Of a stretch of 64,000 bases of DNA, positions 52,754 through 61,931 are shown in pieces. Source of the stretch: Methylobacterium marchantiae (GTDB lineage: Bacteria; Pseudomonadota; Alphaproteobacteria; Rhizobiales; Beijerinckiaceae); contig NZ_BPQT01000046.1 of the NCBI RefSeq assembly GCF_022179405.1, positions 1-64,000 on the forward strand, in the 5' to 3' direction. The translations under genes and the position numbers were made by a program. Numbering within the stretch: the first letter of the stretch is position 1; every line of letters begins with the position of its first letter. The notes under the pieces are model-generated. The model was not told the origin of the DNA. It was given only the letters and a program-made list of their open reading frames with translations, and did not search any database.

Positions 52754-53974
52754 TTGGACGTCTCAGCCATATCAACGATCGGCTCGCGCCGAACCGCCGG
52801 CATCGTTATCGAACATGGTGCGATTCCCGCGCGCAGCGACGTCATCGTGGTCGGCGCCGGATTGATCGGGCTGTCCTCGGCTTGGCGTCTGGCCGAGGCC
52901 GGGTTTTCCGTTACGGTGATCGAGCGCGATACCGTCGGTGCCGGGGCGAGTCTCGCTGCTACAGGTATGCTGGCGCCCGCCGCCGAACACGAGCCGGGCT
53001 CCGATCCTCTGCTGCCACTTGCGCTCGAGAGCCTGGCGCGGTGGCCGCGCTTTCGCGACGAACTCGAAGCGGCCTCCGGCATCGGTATCGATTATCGCGA
53101 AGACGGGACCCTGGTCCTGGCGATCGGCCGCGACGAAGTGGATCGCCTGCGCTTCCGGCACGACCTGCAGATCAAGTCGGGCCTATCCGCGCGCTGGCTT
53201 TCGGGGGCGGAGGTGCGCGCCCGGGAGCCCGCCCTGCGTCCCTCGGTTACCGCTGGGGTGTTCTGCGCCGGAGATCATCAGGTCGATCCGCGCCTGGTCA
53301 TGGCAGCGCTCGCCCGTGCAGCACAGGCTGCCGGTGTGATCATCGTCGAGCATTGTCCGGTCGAGGCCCTCGATTGGGAGAGCGGCGGCGTCCGCGGTGT
53401 CATCACGCCTCGCGGGCTTGTGGCTGCCGGAACCGTGATCCTGGCCGCCGGTGCGTGGAGCGGCGAAGCGGGGCTTCTCCCGGACGAGCTTGCTCTGCCT
53501 GTCCGACCTCTTCGCGGTCAATCACTGGCACTGAAGACCACGGTCCGAACGGGCAGTCTCTCGCATATGGTCTGGACCGAGCAGGTCCATATGGCACCGA
53601 AAGCCGATGGTCATATCATTGTCGGCGCGACGGTGGAGGATTGTGGCTTCGTTCCAGGGGTCACCGCGGGCGGCCTCTACGCCCTCCTGGAAGGTGCGCG
53701 CCGCATCCTGCCAGGTATCGAAGAAATGGAGGTCGAAGCGGTCTGGAGCGGCTTTCGGCCAACCTCCGACGACGATGCGCCGATTATCGATACGCTAGCC
53801 CCGGGCCTCGTTGCCGCTACCGGCCACCATCGCAACGGCTACCTCCTGGCCCCCGCCACCGCGGATGCCGTTGTCGCCCTCGTCACCATCGGTGCACTAC
53901 CGTATTTCGCGGGCGGTTTCGGCTTCGGTCGGTTTCAGCGGCCGGCTCGGACCGAGAGGAGGGCCTTCGCATGA
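52754..53974 (+). CDS. thiO: glycine oxidase ThiO
   Basis: A 406-residue FAD-dependent amine oxidase that turns glycine into iminoglycine for the thiazole ring of thiamine. The Rossmann motif VIVVGAGLIGLSSAWRLAEAGFSVTVIERDTVGAGAS is near residue 30, and GHHRNGYLLAPATA is the C-terminal FAD contact. The start is TTG 52754, which has a strong GGAGG six bases upstream; no ATG is better placed. Its stop overlaps thiS (ATGA). It is the first gene after the TPP riboswitch. Confidence 0.93.
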   Translation: MDVSAISTIGSRRTAGIVIEHGAIPARSDVIVVGAGLIGLSSAWRLAEAGFSVTVIERDTVGAGASLAATGMLAPAAEHEPGSDPLLPLALESLARWPRFRDELEAASGIGIDYREDGTLVLAIGRDEVDRLRFRHDLQIKSGLSARWLSGAEVRAREPALRPSVTAGVFCAGDHQVDPRLVMAALARAAQAAGVIIVEHCPVEALDWESGGVRGVITPRGLVAAGTVILAAGAWSGEAGLLPDELALPVRPLRGQSLALKTTVRTGSLSHMVWTEQVHMAPKADGHIIVGATVEDCGFVPGVTAGGLYALLEGARRILPGIEEMEVEAVWSGFRPTSDDDAPIIDTLAPGLVAATGHHRNGYLLAPATADAVVALVTIGALPYFAGGFGFGRFQRPARTERRAFA

Positions 53975-54183
53975 GGCTCACCATCAACGGAAAGCCGCGG
54001 GAGATCGAGGCAGCCGATCTGTCCGCGCTCTTCCGGATCGAGGCGGGGGAAGCAGGAATCGAAAGCCCGCAGGGCATCGCCATCGCGCTGAACGGCACGG
54101 TCATCCGTCGCCGCGACTGGGACACCACGCCTGTCGCCGAGGGCGACAGGATCGAGATCGTGCGCGCCATGCAGGGCGGCTAG
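53971..54183 (+). CDS. thiS: thiamine sulfur-carrier protein ThiS
   Basis: A 70-residue ubiquitin-like carrier. It begins MRLTINGKPREIEA and ends in the Gly-Gly (MQGG) that is adenylated and thiocarboxylated to deliver sulfur to ThiG. The core NGTVIRRRDWDTTPVAEGDRIEIVRAMQGG is typical. The ATG overlaps the thiO stop. It is followed 21 bases later by thiG. Confidence 0.95.
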   Translation: MRLTINGKPREIEAADLSALFRIEAGEAGIESPQGIAIALNGTVIRRRDWDTTPVAEGDRIEIVRAMQGG

Positions 54184-54204
54184 AATCATCGAGGAATCGA
54201 GATC

Positions 54205-54999
54205 ATGAACGGTCACAAGATCGAAGCCACCGCCGAGGATGCTTTGGTCATCGCCGGCGTCACGTTGAGTTCACGCCTCTTCATCGGCACGGCCGGGTAT
54301 CCGACGCAGAGCATCATGGTCGATGCCGTGGAGGCGTCCGGCGCCGAGATCGTCACCGCTTCGATCCGCCGGGTCTCGCTTCAGGGCCATGGCTCCGACA
54401 CCGTGCGGCGCCTGAAGGGCTACCGCTTCCTGCCCAATACCGCGGGATGCGAGACCGCCCGAGACGCGATCATGACGGCGGAACTGGCACGGGAGGCGCT
54501 CGATACGACCTGGATCAAGGTCGAGGTGATCGGTGATCGGGAAACGCTCTATCCGGACGTTTCCGAGTTGCTGGAAGCCTGCCGTCACCTCGTCGATGAC
54601 GGTTTCACTGTGCTGCCCTATTGCAACGATGATCCCGTCATCTGCCAACGCCTCGCCGATATCGGTTGTGCGGCAGTGATGCCGATGGGCTCGCTCATCG
54701 GCTCGGGGATGGGGGTCGCCAATCCCGCCAATCTGGAACTGATCTGTCGACGCGCCGGCGTACCGGTCATCGTCGATGCCGGAATCGGAACCGCTTCCGA
54801 CGCCGTCGTGGCGATGGAACTCGGCGCGGCCGGCTGCCTTCTCAACACCGCCGTCGCCAAGGCCGACAATCCCGTCCGCATGGCCCGCGCCATGCGCCAT
54901 GCCGTCGAGGCCGGCCGTCTCGCTCATCTCGCCGGCCGCATCCCCAAACGTAGCCGCGCCGAGCCATCGAGTCCTCAACTCGGCCTCGTCGGTTCGTGA
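54205..54999 (+). CDS. thiG: thiazole synthase ThiG
   Basis: A 264-residue enzyme that assembles the thiamine thiazole phosphate from DXP, ThiS thiocarboxylate and iminoglycine. [34 protein letters not shown] is the N-terminal region, the Schiff-base Lys is in [10 protein letters not shown], and the C-terminal [41 protein letters not shown] is diagnostic. GAGGAATCGAG precedes the ATG. Its stop overlaps thiE (GTGA). Confidence 0.97.
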   Translation: MNGHKIEATAEDALVIAGVTLSSRLFIGTAGYPTQSIMVDAVEASGAEIVTASIRRVSLQGHGSDTVRRLKGYRFLPNTAGCETARDAIMTAELAREALDTTWIKVEVIGDRETLYPDVSELLEACRHLVDDGFTVLPYCNDDPVICQRLADIGCAAVMPMGSLIGSGMGVANPANLELICRRAGVPVIVDAGIGTASDAVVAMELGAAGCLLNTAVAKADNPVRMARAMRHAVEAGRLAHLAGRIPKRSRAEPSSPQLGLVGS

Positions 55000-55628
55000 C
55001 GCCCGCTCCGTCGCAGCTCCTCGTGGTGACGGATAGGACGGGCAGTCCTCGCCCGCTGGTCGAACGGATCGAGGCGGCTCTCTTCGGCGGCGCGCGTTGG
55101 ATCTGGTTCAGGGATCGTGACCTTGCAACGGTCGAGCGGCGATCTCTCGCTGAAGACATATTGGGACCAGTGCGCGAAGCCGGTGCTCGGCTCGTCATTG
55201 GCGGGGACGTGGCGCTGGCTTGTGCCATCGGTGCCGACGGCATCCATCTCGGCGGGGGTGCCACGGCTCGGGATATCGACGCGGCACGGAGGGATCTTCC
55301 AGCCGGATGCACTCTCGGGATTTCGGCCCATTCGCCGCACGATATCCATCGGGCGGAGGCGGCTGGCGTAAATTACGCCACTCTGAGCCCGATCTTCCCG
55401 ACGCTGAGCAAACCGGGATACGGTCCCGCCCTTGGCCCGCAGGTCCTGCGATCCTGCCGGGATCAGAAAATCCCGGTTCTCGCTCTCGGCGGTATCACCC
55501 CTCTAAACACTGCCGCCTGCCGCGAGGCCGGATTTGCCGGGGTCGCCGTGATGGGAGGGGTGATGAGGGCAGACGATACGCGATCGGCGGTGCGCGCCCA
55601 TCTCGACGCGTGGAATGATCGAAGCTGA
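54996..55628 (+). CDS. thiE: thiamine phosphate synthase ThiE
   Basis: A 210-residue TIM-barrel enzyme that joins HMP pyrophosphate and thiazole phosphate into thiamine phosphate. [71 protein letters not shown] and [29 protein letters not shown] are the family parts. The start is GTG 54996. It ends the thiOSGE operon; thiC and thiD are not in the window. Confidence 0.94.
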   Translation: MTPAPSQLLVVTDRTGSPRPLVERIEAALFGGARWIWFRDRDLATVERRSLAEDILGPVREAGARLVIGGDVALACAIGADGIHLGGGATARDIDAARRDLPAGCTLGISAHSPHDIHRAEAAGVNYATLSPIFPTLSKPGYGPALGPQVLRSCRDQKIPVLALGGITPLNTAACREAGFAGVAVMGGVMRADDTRSAVRAHLDAWNDRS

Positions 55629-55738
55629 GCCGTCGCTTCGGAATAGGCCTGCCGCTGGTCCGAAAGACGCCGTAAGGAGCGAAAGCATGGAGCATCGTCC
55701 CCGATGCAGTATCCGGGACTTGATGCCGGAGCATGCAC

Positions 55739-58700
55739 TCAGTCGCCACCCAGGATCACGGCGGGTGCTCCAGACAGTGATACGGCTTCTCCCAAGGCGC
55801 GCGCTTCCAGACGCGATGCATCGGTGCCCGAGCGGACGAACTCGAATTTGAGCACGCGTGCGTCGGTCCCCGAAGTGCCTGCACCGCCCACCAGCAGGTT
55901 CGCTCCCATGGTTGTGCTCGTCGCCGCGACATGGACGGCGCCGGACGTGCCAAACGGGCTGAGGCTGGCGATCTCGCGGAAGTGAGCACCGTGTCCGTGT
56001 TCGGTCGGGCTATGAAGGTACATGTCCGGACCGCCATCCAAGGCCGAGCCGCTGGAGAATACCTTTACGGTGCCGTCCCCAGCGAGTTGGCCGACGACGA
56101 TGCGCTTCGCTCCGCCGAGGGCACCGGCGAGCCACCCGGTCGCGAGCGAGACGCCGCCTTTGTAGGCAGGCCCGAATGGGCTGAATCGCGCGGTGTTCAC
56201 TGGCGTGTCGATGCTGGCGCCATGCATATCTGCATGGCCTGCCGGCGTGGCTCCGGCGATCGGTTTGAGGAGCGGGAAGGCGAACACCTTGACTTCGGTC
56301 GGTGTGCCAGGGCCAGGTGCGGTGACGATGCTGTTGCGCCCGGTGGAGAAGTCGACGAAGCCGGTGGCGAGGCTGACGCCCGCGGTGTCGCTTGGATAAG
56401 GGCTAAAGCTCGCGAACAGTTTGGGAGCGGTACCCGGCGTTGGCAGTGCCGTGCCGTAGACGCGCACGGCGCTCTGCGCCCCGGGACCGGAGCCGACGAC
56501 GATATTATCGGCGGTCGTCCCGTCCACCTGCGTTGCCGCCACGCTGATGCCGCCGCGCGCCGCTGGCTCGAAGACCGGGAAACGCGTCAATTCCGTTGCG
56601 AAGGCGGTCTTGCCGGGCCTCGCCTCCCCCGAATAGACGATCACCTCCGGGGCTAGCCCCTGACCCGAGCCGACGAGGAGGTCGAGCACGCCGTTTCCGT
56701 CGATATCGCCCATGGCGACGCTCAGGCTCCCCTCGTAGCCGGGGAAGGGCGTGAGTGTTGCCATGAGTCGGTTGTCCGCGCCGTCGAGCACACGGACCTC
56801 GGTTGGTCTGCCGCTAGTGCCGGGCACGACGACAGCGTAGCTTGAGATTGCCGGGATGACGTTGATCAGCGCCATCAGCCCGTTGTCCTCATGATTGAGG
56901 CGGTGGCAATGCATGACGAACAGGCCGTCATAGGTGTCGAACCGTGAGCGGATGGTGAGGATGCCCGGCTCGATGACACTCTCGTCGATCTGCATGGTCG
57001 GAGCCGGCGCATTGGCGTTGTCGACGCCGAAACGGTCGGGTCCGGTGCGCAGTCCGGTGGTGGGGTCGTAATAGTCGATGACCTGGAAATCGTTCACGTG
57101 GACGTGGATCGGATGCTCGTCGTTGTTGTGATTGACGAAGCGCCATTCCTCCACGGAGCCGAGCCGGGGCTGGATCAGCGGCATGTTGGGAAAGGCCGCG
57201 GCGTCGAAGGCGTAGACGAAGGATTTGGGGTCGCTGACCGTCGCTTTGTCGTTGAGAAATCCTCCGGAGATCAGGATCTTGCGCGTCACGTCTGGCGTGG
57301 CGTCGGTGAGGTCCACGAAGGAGGTGTAGGCGCCTAGCTTCTGTCCCTCTGCGAAGGCGATCGTGGTGCCGCCGGTGCTGGCAGGGCTCGCGGTCGCCAG
57401 CTTCTGGGTCGGGAAAGCGAAGAAGCCGTCGACATAGCTCACTGCAGAGGGCTGCACGCTGAGGCTGCCGAGCACCGCCGTCGGGTTCGAGGTGCCATTA
57501 CTGGTGTAGAGGATGCCGGGCTGTGAGATGGTCCTGGCACCGCCGCCGCGCGGGGGCATCTCGAGCACAAGATCGCCTTCGGTAGGCAGCGTCACCGCGA
57601 TGGCGAAGCGGCTCGCCGGTGGGATCAGCAGCTGTGTGCCGTTCTCGGTGGGTGGGTAGTGTACTTCTCCCGCCGGATTTCCGTCATGGCCGACGATCGC
57701 GATCTGCGGATGCCGGCCGGTCGCAGTCTCGGTCAGCTGGACGTTGATGTAGGCGAAGTCGCTGATATTCGCGAGAACCCAGATCTCGGTCTGACCGGCC
57801 TTGCTGCGGATCATCGGCTGGAACTGTCCGTTGACCGTGAACTGGACGTCGCGCTCGCGGTCCGGCAGTGCGGGATTCGCCGGCAGGTCGAGAGCGGTGC
57901 GCCCGTCGCTGGCGGTGAAGCGCTGCAGGTTGCTCGGGATGGCCTGCAGCAGGCCACGGTCGTTACGGATCGAGAGAGGGCCGGAATACCATCCGGTAGG
58001 AAATTTCGAGCCGGCCGGAGCGGCGGCGAAGTTCACGGGCGCCAGGATCGGGCGATAGGTGCCCTTGGCAAGTTCATCGGCCTTGGGTGGCACGATGGTA
58101 CTCACGTATTGCGGCCAGTTGGCGTTGTTGAGTTGCGGCGCGGGCCCCCCTCGGTCGAAGACGAAATTGTATTGCAGCAGCATATTTCGGATCGGAATCC
58201 GGTTCTGCGTCACCGCGGGCAGATTGCCGTCGGTGCGTCCGATCGCGAGGAGGCCGGCAAGGCCCATATAGGCTTGAGGCGACGTCAGGCTGTGCAGGTG
58301 ACTGTGGTACCAGTAGGCGCCCTGCGGCATGTCCCGCGGCACATCGTAGGTGTAAGTATTCGACATGCCTGCCGGTATGTACAGCATGACGTTGTCGGAA
58401 TTGCCCTTCGGACTGATGTGGACGCCGTGGACGTGTAGGTTTAGCGGCGAGTCCCTAAGCTGCATCGGGTAGAGCGGGACATCACCGCCCTTGGCCGTGT
58501 ATTGCGGGCTGAAATAGTCGGCGATGGTCAGGCCGCTCAGCGCATTGTCGAGATGGACGATGAGGCGCTCGCCCGGATATACTTGCAGGGTCGGCGCCGG
58601 AAACAGCCCTTTGCCGTCTTTCGCGCCGTTCGAGCCGGTACCCCTGATGAGTTCGTAGTCGAACAACAGAAAGTTCTCGACCGGCTTCGCAGCCGTATCG

Positions 58701-58921
58701 AGGGCGACCCGCCCCTGACGCGCCGTGAGCCGGACTTCGAGCACACCGTCCTTCGTTGCCAGCGTCACCGGCTCGCGAAACTCAGGTGACGTGATCCCCG
58801 GCCCTTGTGCGGCGACGCGGGTGATCATGCAGATCATGGCAGCGCTGGCAACAACGAGAGCGGCAATGAGGGCGCGCAGCGGTTCCGTCTGCCAATGCGA
58901 GCTGGCGGGAGCCTGAATCAT
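55739..58921 (-). CDS. multicopper oxidase fused to a C-terminal repeat beta-propeller
   Basis: A 1060-residue exported protein; a typical laccase-like oxidase has 450-600. A signal-like helix (ALIAALVVASAAMICMITRVAAQ) ends near residue 40. Copper motifs are HVHG (163-166), HSHLH (206-210), HPIHVH (603-608) and HCHRLNHEDNGLM (671-683). Cys672 and His677 are type 1 ligands; the axial position (Cys plus 10) is Leu682 instead of the Met of CueO. From about 700 to 1050, five units of a repeat (F.PF, GGvsvA, g..ivvG.G, vkVf) form a propeller; the first has a calcium-loop pattern DIDGNGVLD (739-747). GAGGAAACTC precedes the ATG. The substrate is unknown. Confidence 0.9.
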   Translation of the reverse strand: MIQAPASSHWQTEPLRALIAALVVASAAMICMITRVAAQGPGITSPEFREPVTLATKDGVLEVRLTARQGRVALDTAAKPVENFLLFDYELIRGTGSNGAKDGKGLFPAPTLQVYPGERLIVHLDNALSGLTIADYFSPQYTAKGGDVPLYPMQLRDSPLNLHVHGVHISPKGNSDNVMLYIPAGMSNTYTYDVPRDMPQGAYWYHSHLHSLTSPQAYMGLAGLLAIGRTDGNLPAVTQNRIPIRNMLLQYNFVFDRGGPAPQLNNANWPQYVSTIVPPKADELAKGTYRPILAPVNFAAAPAGSKFPTGWYSGPLSIRNDRGLLQAIPSNLQRFTASDGRTALDLPANPALPDRERDVQFTVNGQFQPMIRSKAGQTEIWVLANISDFAYINVQLTETATGRHPQIAIVGHDGNPAGEVHYPPTENGTQLLIPPASRFAIAVTLPTEGDLVLEMPPRGGGARTISQPGILYTSNGTSNPTAVLGSLSVQPSAVSYVDGFFAFPTQKLATASPASTGGTTIAFAEGQKLGAYTSFVDLTDATPDVTRKILISGGFLNDKATVSDPKSFVYAFDAAAFPNMPLIQPRLGSVEEWRFVNHNNDEHPIHVHVNDFQVIDYYDPTTGLRTGPDRFGVDNANAPAPTMQIDESVIEPGILTIRSRFDTYDGLFVMHCHRLNHEDNGLMALINVIPAISSYAVVVPGTSGRPTEVRVLDGADNRLMATLTPFPGYEGSLSVAMGDIDGNGVLDLLVGSGQGLAPEVIVYSGEARPGKTAFATELTRFPVFEPAARGGISVAATQVDGTTADNIVVGSGPGAQSAVRVYGTALPTPGTAPKLFASFSPYPSDTAGVSLATGFVDFSTGRNSIVTAPGPGTPTEVKVFAFPLLKPIAGATPAGHADMHGASIDTPVNTARFSPFGPAYKGGVSLATGWLAGALGGAKRIVVGQLAGDGTVKVFSSGSALDGGPDMYLHSPTEHGHGAHFREIASLSPFGTSGAVHVAATSTTMGANLLVGGAGTSGTDARVLKFEFVRSGTDASRLEARALGEAVSLSGAPAVILGGD

Positions 58922-59261
58922 GAGTTTCCTCGCAGGATGGGAATAACCGTCGCTGCCGAGTGTCGTGACACCCGTCGAGTGTGCGACCTCATAATGCCGA
59001 CGCTCGTCTCGCTTGCATTCCCCAGTCGAACGGTAGCAAATTAGAGCATCGTCGCTGGTCTGGGTAGCCAGAAAGCGTGGCCGTGATGTGGAAGAGCTGG
59101 CCCGGGCCGTTCTCCAGGATGCGACAGTCCATACGACCGATCCGTACCAGTATCGTCCATGCTGGCTGTCTTAACCATCGAAGCTTCGGGCCGGCGGGCG
59201 GTTGAACGGGGCGTGTGGCTTCTCCACGACCGATCGGTGGCGGCCAAGTTTTCGTTGTCTC
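58922..59261. other. intergenic region upstream of the multicopper oxidase
   Basis: About 340 bases with no intact gene. The oxidase promoter should lie in the first part. Beyond it the sequence grades into the decayed chemotaxis-receptor remnant at 59262-59396; the upstream part of that gene is not recognisable. Confidence 0.5.
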
Positions 59262-59396
59262 GATATCGCCGACGCTGCCGAAGAGACCGGCTTCGCAGCC
59301 TTTCAGGTCCTGTCTTCCGCATCCGAGCTCTCGTGCCAGTCCGCGTATATCGGCGCCGAGGTAACCCGCTTCCTCAACACGGTGCGGGCGGCCTGA
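59262..59396 (+). pseudogene. C-terminal remnant of a methyl-accepting chemotaxis protein
   Basis: The frame ends in AAEETGFAAFQVLSSASELS and then GAEVTRFLNTVRAA before the stop. This is the typical tail of alphaproteobacterial chemotaxis receptors (AAEETG.AA.QVL.AA.ELS.Q...L..EV.RFL..VRAA). No signalling or membrane domain is found upstream, and the frame loses the pattern before 59262, so the gene is truncated and decayed. Confidence 0.7.
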
Positions 59397-59765
59397 ACAC
59401 GGGCTTTTAGAGAGAACTCGAGTGGCGTCGGATCTGACCTTCCAGGGCCTCAGGCGGCTCGGCGAGGTCTTGCCCTCATTCGCCGCGTTCTGCAGACCGC
59501 AGTCATCTCGTCGCCTTAGCATTCTTCAGCGGCTTCGCCGTCGCTCCAAGACATGCGTCATCGTTCAGGTGCCGTCCATCTTCTGAGATGTAGGCATGTT
59601 CAATGGCTCAGCTTGATCTCACCGGGATCATGGCGAGCGAGAATCGATATTTCTGATTTCTTGGAAGGCACTGCATTTATCGGATTAAGGGTTCCTGAAT
59701 ACGTCTTTCAGAACGCGTTAAATCGCTCGCCGCTAGCACCGACGCCGACATAGCGGTGGAGAGCC
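59397..59765. other. intergenic region upstream of nepR
   Basis: About 370 bases, no supported gene. It should hold the promoter of nepR-ecfG. I looked for the GGAAC-N16/17-CGTT pattern of EcfG-dependent promoters and did not find a convincing match. No phyR gene is present on either strand. Confidence 0.5.
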
Positions 59766-60041
59766 ATGACGATCGACGCCAGCGATACCCACAGTCCTTC
59801 CGAAGCCGAGAATGCGGCAAACCCGGCTTCCGGGATTCAAGCGTCGCGCGCCGGACCGAGGTCTGATGCCGGCTTATCCACGGGCGGCACGCGAAGCGGC
59901 ATGGACAGGGAGACCCGGCGCCGGATCGGACGGAACCTCCGCATCCTCTACGGCAACGTCTTGGATTTGCCACTGCCGGACCGGTTCGAGGCTCTCCTCG
60001 CCGAACTTTCGGATCAGCCTGCCTCGCTGGAGACCTCATGA
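59766..60041 (+). CDS. nepR: NepR-family anti-sigma factor
   Basis: A 91-residue protein. The C-terminal half RRRIGRNLRILYGNVLDLPLPDRFEALLAELS is the conserved NepR helical region that binds EcfG; the first 45 residues are disordered and Ser/Ala/Gly-rich. NepR holds the general stress sigma factor EcfG inactive until phosphorylated PhyR displaces it. The stop overlaps the ecfG start in an ATGA, so the pair is translationally coupled. PhyR is not encoded nearby. Confidence 0.9.
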   Translation: MTIDASDTHSPSEAENAANPASGIQASRAGPRSDAGLSTGGTRSGMDRETRRRIGRNLRILYGNVLDLPLPDRFEALLAELSDQPASLETS

Positions 60042-60616
60042 TGACTGCAGTCCTTCGTCCCGTCGGAACGCCTTCGGGCGCCGATGCCGAGATGCGCGAC
60101 CTGCTGCTCGGCGCGATCCCAGCCCTCAGGGCCTTTGCGTACTCGCTGACTTACGATCTCGACCGCAGCGACGACCTCGTTCAGGACACGCTTGTCCGGG
60201 CTTGGACCAAGGCGGATAGTTTCGCGCGCGGCACGAACCTCACCGCCTGGCTGTTCACCATCCTGCGGAATCTGTTCTATTCCGAGCAGCGCAAGCGTAA
60301 GCGCGAGGTGGAGGATGCCGACGGAGTCCATGCCGAACGGCTGACCAGTCTGCCCGAACAGGAGATCCGCGTGGAGATGCGGGAGTTCCAAGCCGCTCTC
60401 GACCTCTTGCCCTTGAGCCAGCGTGAGGCCCTCGTCCTAGTGGGAGCGCAAAGCTTCACTTACGAGGAGGCCGCCGAGATATGCGGCGTTGCTGTCGGCA
60501 CTATGAAGAGCCGTGTGAGCCGTGCTCGTGGCCGACTGATCGAGACGTTGGGTATGAACGGCACCGATGATATCGGAGCCGACGCTTTCACGCGGGCGGC
60601 ACTCGGCAGCCTTTGA
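60038..60616 (+). CDS. ecfG: EcfG-type general stress ECF sigma factor
   Basis: A 192-residue ECF sigma factor. Region 2 (AIPALRAFAYSLTYDLDRSDDLVQDTLVRAWTKADSFARGTNLTAWLFTILRNLFYS) and region 4 (ALDLLPLSQREALVLVGAQSFTYEEAAEICGVAVGTMKSRVSRARGRLIETLG) are typical of the EcfG group, and its coupling to nepR fits. It directs the alphaproteobacterial general stress response. The start is ATG 60038, immediately followed by a second ATG. It ends 45 bases before the IalB-like gene, which is convergent. Confidence 0.93.
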   Translation: MMTAVLRPVGTPSGADAEMRDLLLGAIPALRAFAYSLTYDLDRSDDLVQDTLVRAWTKADSFARGTNLTAWLFTILRNLFYSEQRKRKREVEDADGVHAERLTSLPEQEIRVEMREFQAALDLLPLSQREALVLVGAQSFTYEEAAEICGVAVGTMKSRVSRARGRLIETLGMNGTDDIGADAFTRAALGSL

Positions 60617-60661
60617 AAAGCTTGTCGCTAAGGCCGGCTCAGTCCCATCGACTGGAGGGCT

Positions 60662-61330
60662 TTACTTGCATTCCTCGCGCGCGCGCTTCATCGCCTCACC
60701 GAACCCCGCCAGCGCGTATTCGTCGTTGGTGGGGTTTCCACGCATGGACGTTGTCTTGACCTGCAGCTTGGCGACCTTCGCCATCTCGCCGACGAGGCGG
60801 GCTTCCTCTGACGGGTTCTGCAGCCAAGCGTTCTCGTCCTTTACCACTAAGCCGTATTGCGAAGTTCCAAGGTTCAGGCTCGGATCGGATGCCGCTGCGC
60901 TTGCAGCGGCCTTGCCTTGGCTGGCCGCCGGTTTGGGCGGAAAGCCGAACATCACGGCTACTTCGTTTTGTACGTTGTCGCTCTTGCGGATTGTCACGAA
61001 CAGGTAGGCGGTGTCGCGCTTCAGCGTCTTGGGTGAGCGGGCCTGAGGCTGGGCGATGGCATAGCAGGTGCGAGCCTTGCCCTGACCATTGGCGAAGACG
61101 TTCCAATCTCCGAAGATCGCCACCGGCGTCGCTTGCTGCATACCCGGCGCGCTGAGCGCCTTCTTCTTCTCTCGTCCGCGTCCCTTGGCCTTGGCCGTGG
61201 AATCCTGCTCGGCGCCTAGATCCTGCTGCGCTTGGGCCAGCGAGATTCCGGTACCCGGTGCCGGACCGAAGATCGACAGGAAAGCGGCCGTGGCGGCAAG
61301 GAAGAGGCAGCGGCGGATAGGATTCAGCAT
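60662..61330 (-). CDS. invasion-associated locus B (IalB)-like exported protein
   Basis: A 222-residue exported protein of the IalB family. The signal helix RRCLFLAATAAFLSIFGPAPGTGISLAQA is followed by a Lys/Arg-rich linker and the domain from about 65 (PVAIFGDWNVFANGQGKARTCYAIAQPQARSPKTLKRDTAYLFVTIRK). Two cysteines, one in RTCYAI and one near the end (EECK), could pair. The frame is open to 61624, but ATG 61330 gives the natural signal. Family members are widespread in Hyphomicrobiales with unclear role. Confidence 0.87.
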   Translation of the reverse strand: MLNPIRRCLFLAATAAFLSIFGPAPGTGISLAQAQQDLGAEQDSTAKAKGRGREKKKALSAPGMQQATPVAIFGDWNVFANGQGKARTCYAIAQPQARSPKTLKRDTAYLFVTIRKSDNVQNEVAVMFGFPPKPAASQGKAAASAAASDPSLNLGTSQYGLVVKDENAWLQNPSEEARLVGEMAKVAKLQVKTTSMRGNPTNDEYALAGFGEAMKRAREECK

Positions 61331-61583
61331 CGTGTTGAGGTTCTCGAATACGGAATGGCCGCCGCTAGGCGATCGCAGCAGACCGCCTCTACGACGAGCG
61401 GATCGGCAGCGTTCGCCATGGTCTCGACAAATGCTGCCAAATTGTCCGGAATTGCGGCGGGATATCCAGGCATCCGAGACCTCTGTATTGAATCGACAGA
61501 TCGGCATTGTGTCCTGGGGGCATCCTAGGCGTGGGATGTCGAGCGTCGGCAACCCTTTCGTGCGGCCATGTGCTCGACCCAGA

Positions 61584-61931
61584 TCAGGGTGGGTGCGCTT
61601 CAAGCCAGAGGGGCGATCTGCCAAGGATGGCGCCCATCGTCATATCGAACTGGGGACGCTCGGCGGCAGCGATGTCGGTCACCGGTAGATCGGTGATGGA
61701 GGTCGCTGAATGCGCCGTGGTGGCCGAAGCTTCCATCACGTCGGGGACGGACAGAACTCGGGGCTTCGGGTCGTTATATGGCGTGTTGTAGCATTTGCGG
61801 ATCGACGCCCAGAACGCCATCCTGTCCGTTTCCGGCAGGCGGGAAAGGACGGAATCGATCTGGGTCATGGCTTGTGCCGCAAAGGCAGCCGTGTCTTCGG
61901 GTTTCATCCAACTCTCGACGGGCATCGGCAT
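61584..61931 (-). CDS. hypothetical protein
   Basis: A 115-residue soluble protein with no recognised domain and no signal peptide. The middle has SRLPETDRMAFWASIRKCYNTPYNDPKPRVLSV, which looks like a real globular segment. It lies between the IalB-like gene and argH on the same strand, with about 90 bases on the argH side. Either the 61931 ATG or the one eight codons later could be the start. It may be a lineage-specific gene. Confidence 0.5.
   Translation of the reverse strand: MPMPVESWMKPEDTAAFAAQAMTQIDSVLSRLPETDRMAFWASIRKCYNTPYNDPKPRVLSVPDVMEASATTAHSATSITDLPVTDIAAAERPQFDMTMGAILGRSPLWLEAHPP

Noticed and set aside
55618-55640. CGAAGC/GCTTCG hairpin at the end of thiE
   Set aside because: Short stem containing the stop codon and no T-tract; too weak to call a terminator.
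58989-59522. Divergent phyR upstream of nepR
   Set aside because: The minus-strand frame has neither a receiver nor a sigma-like domain.
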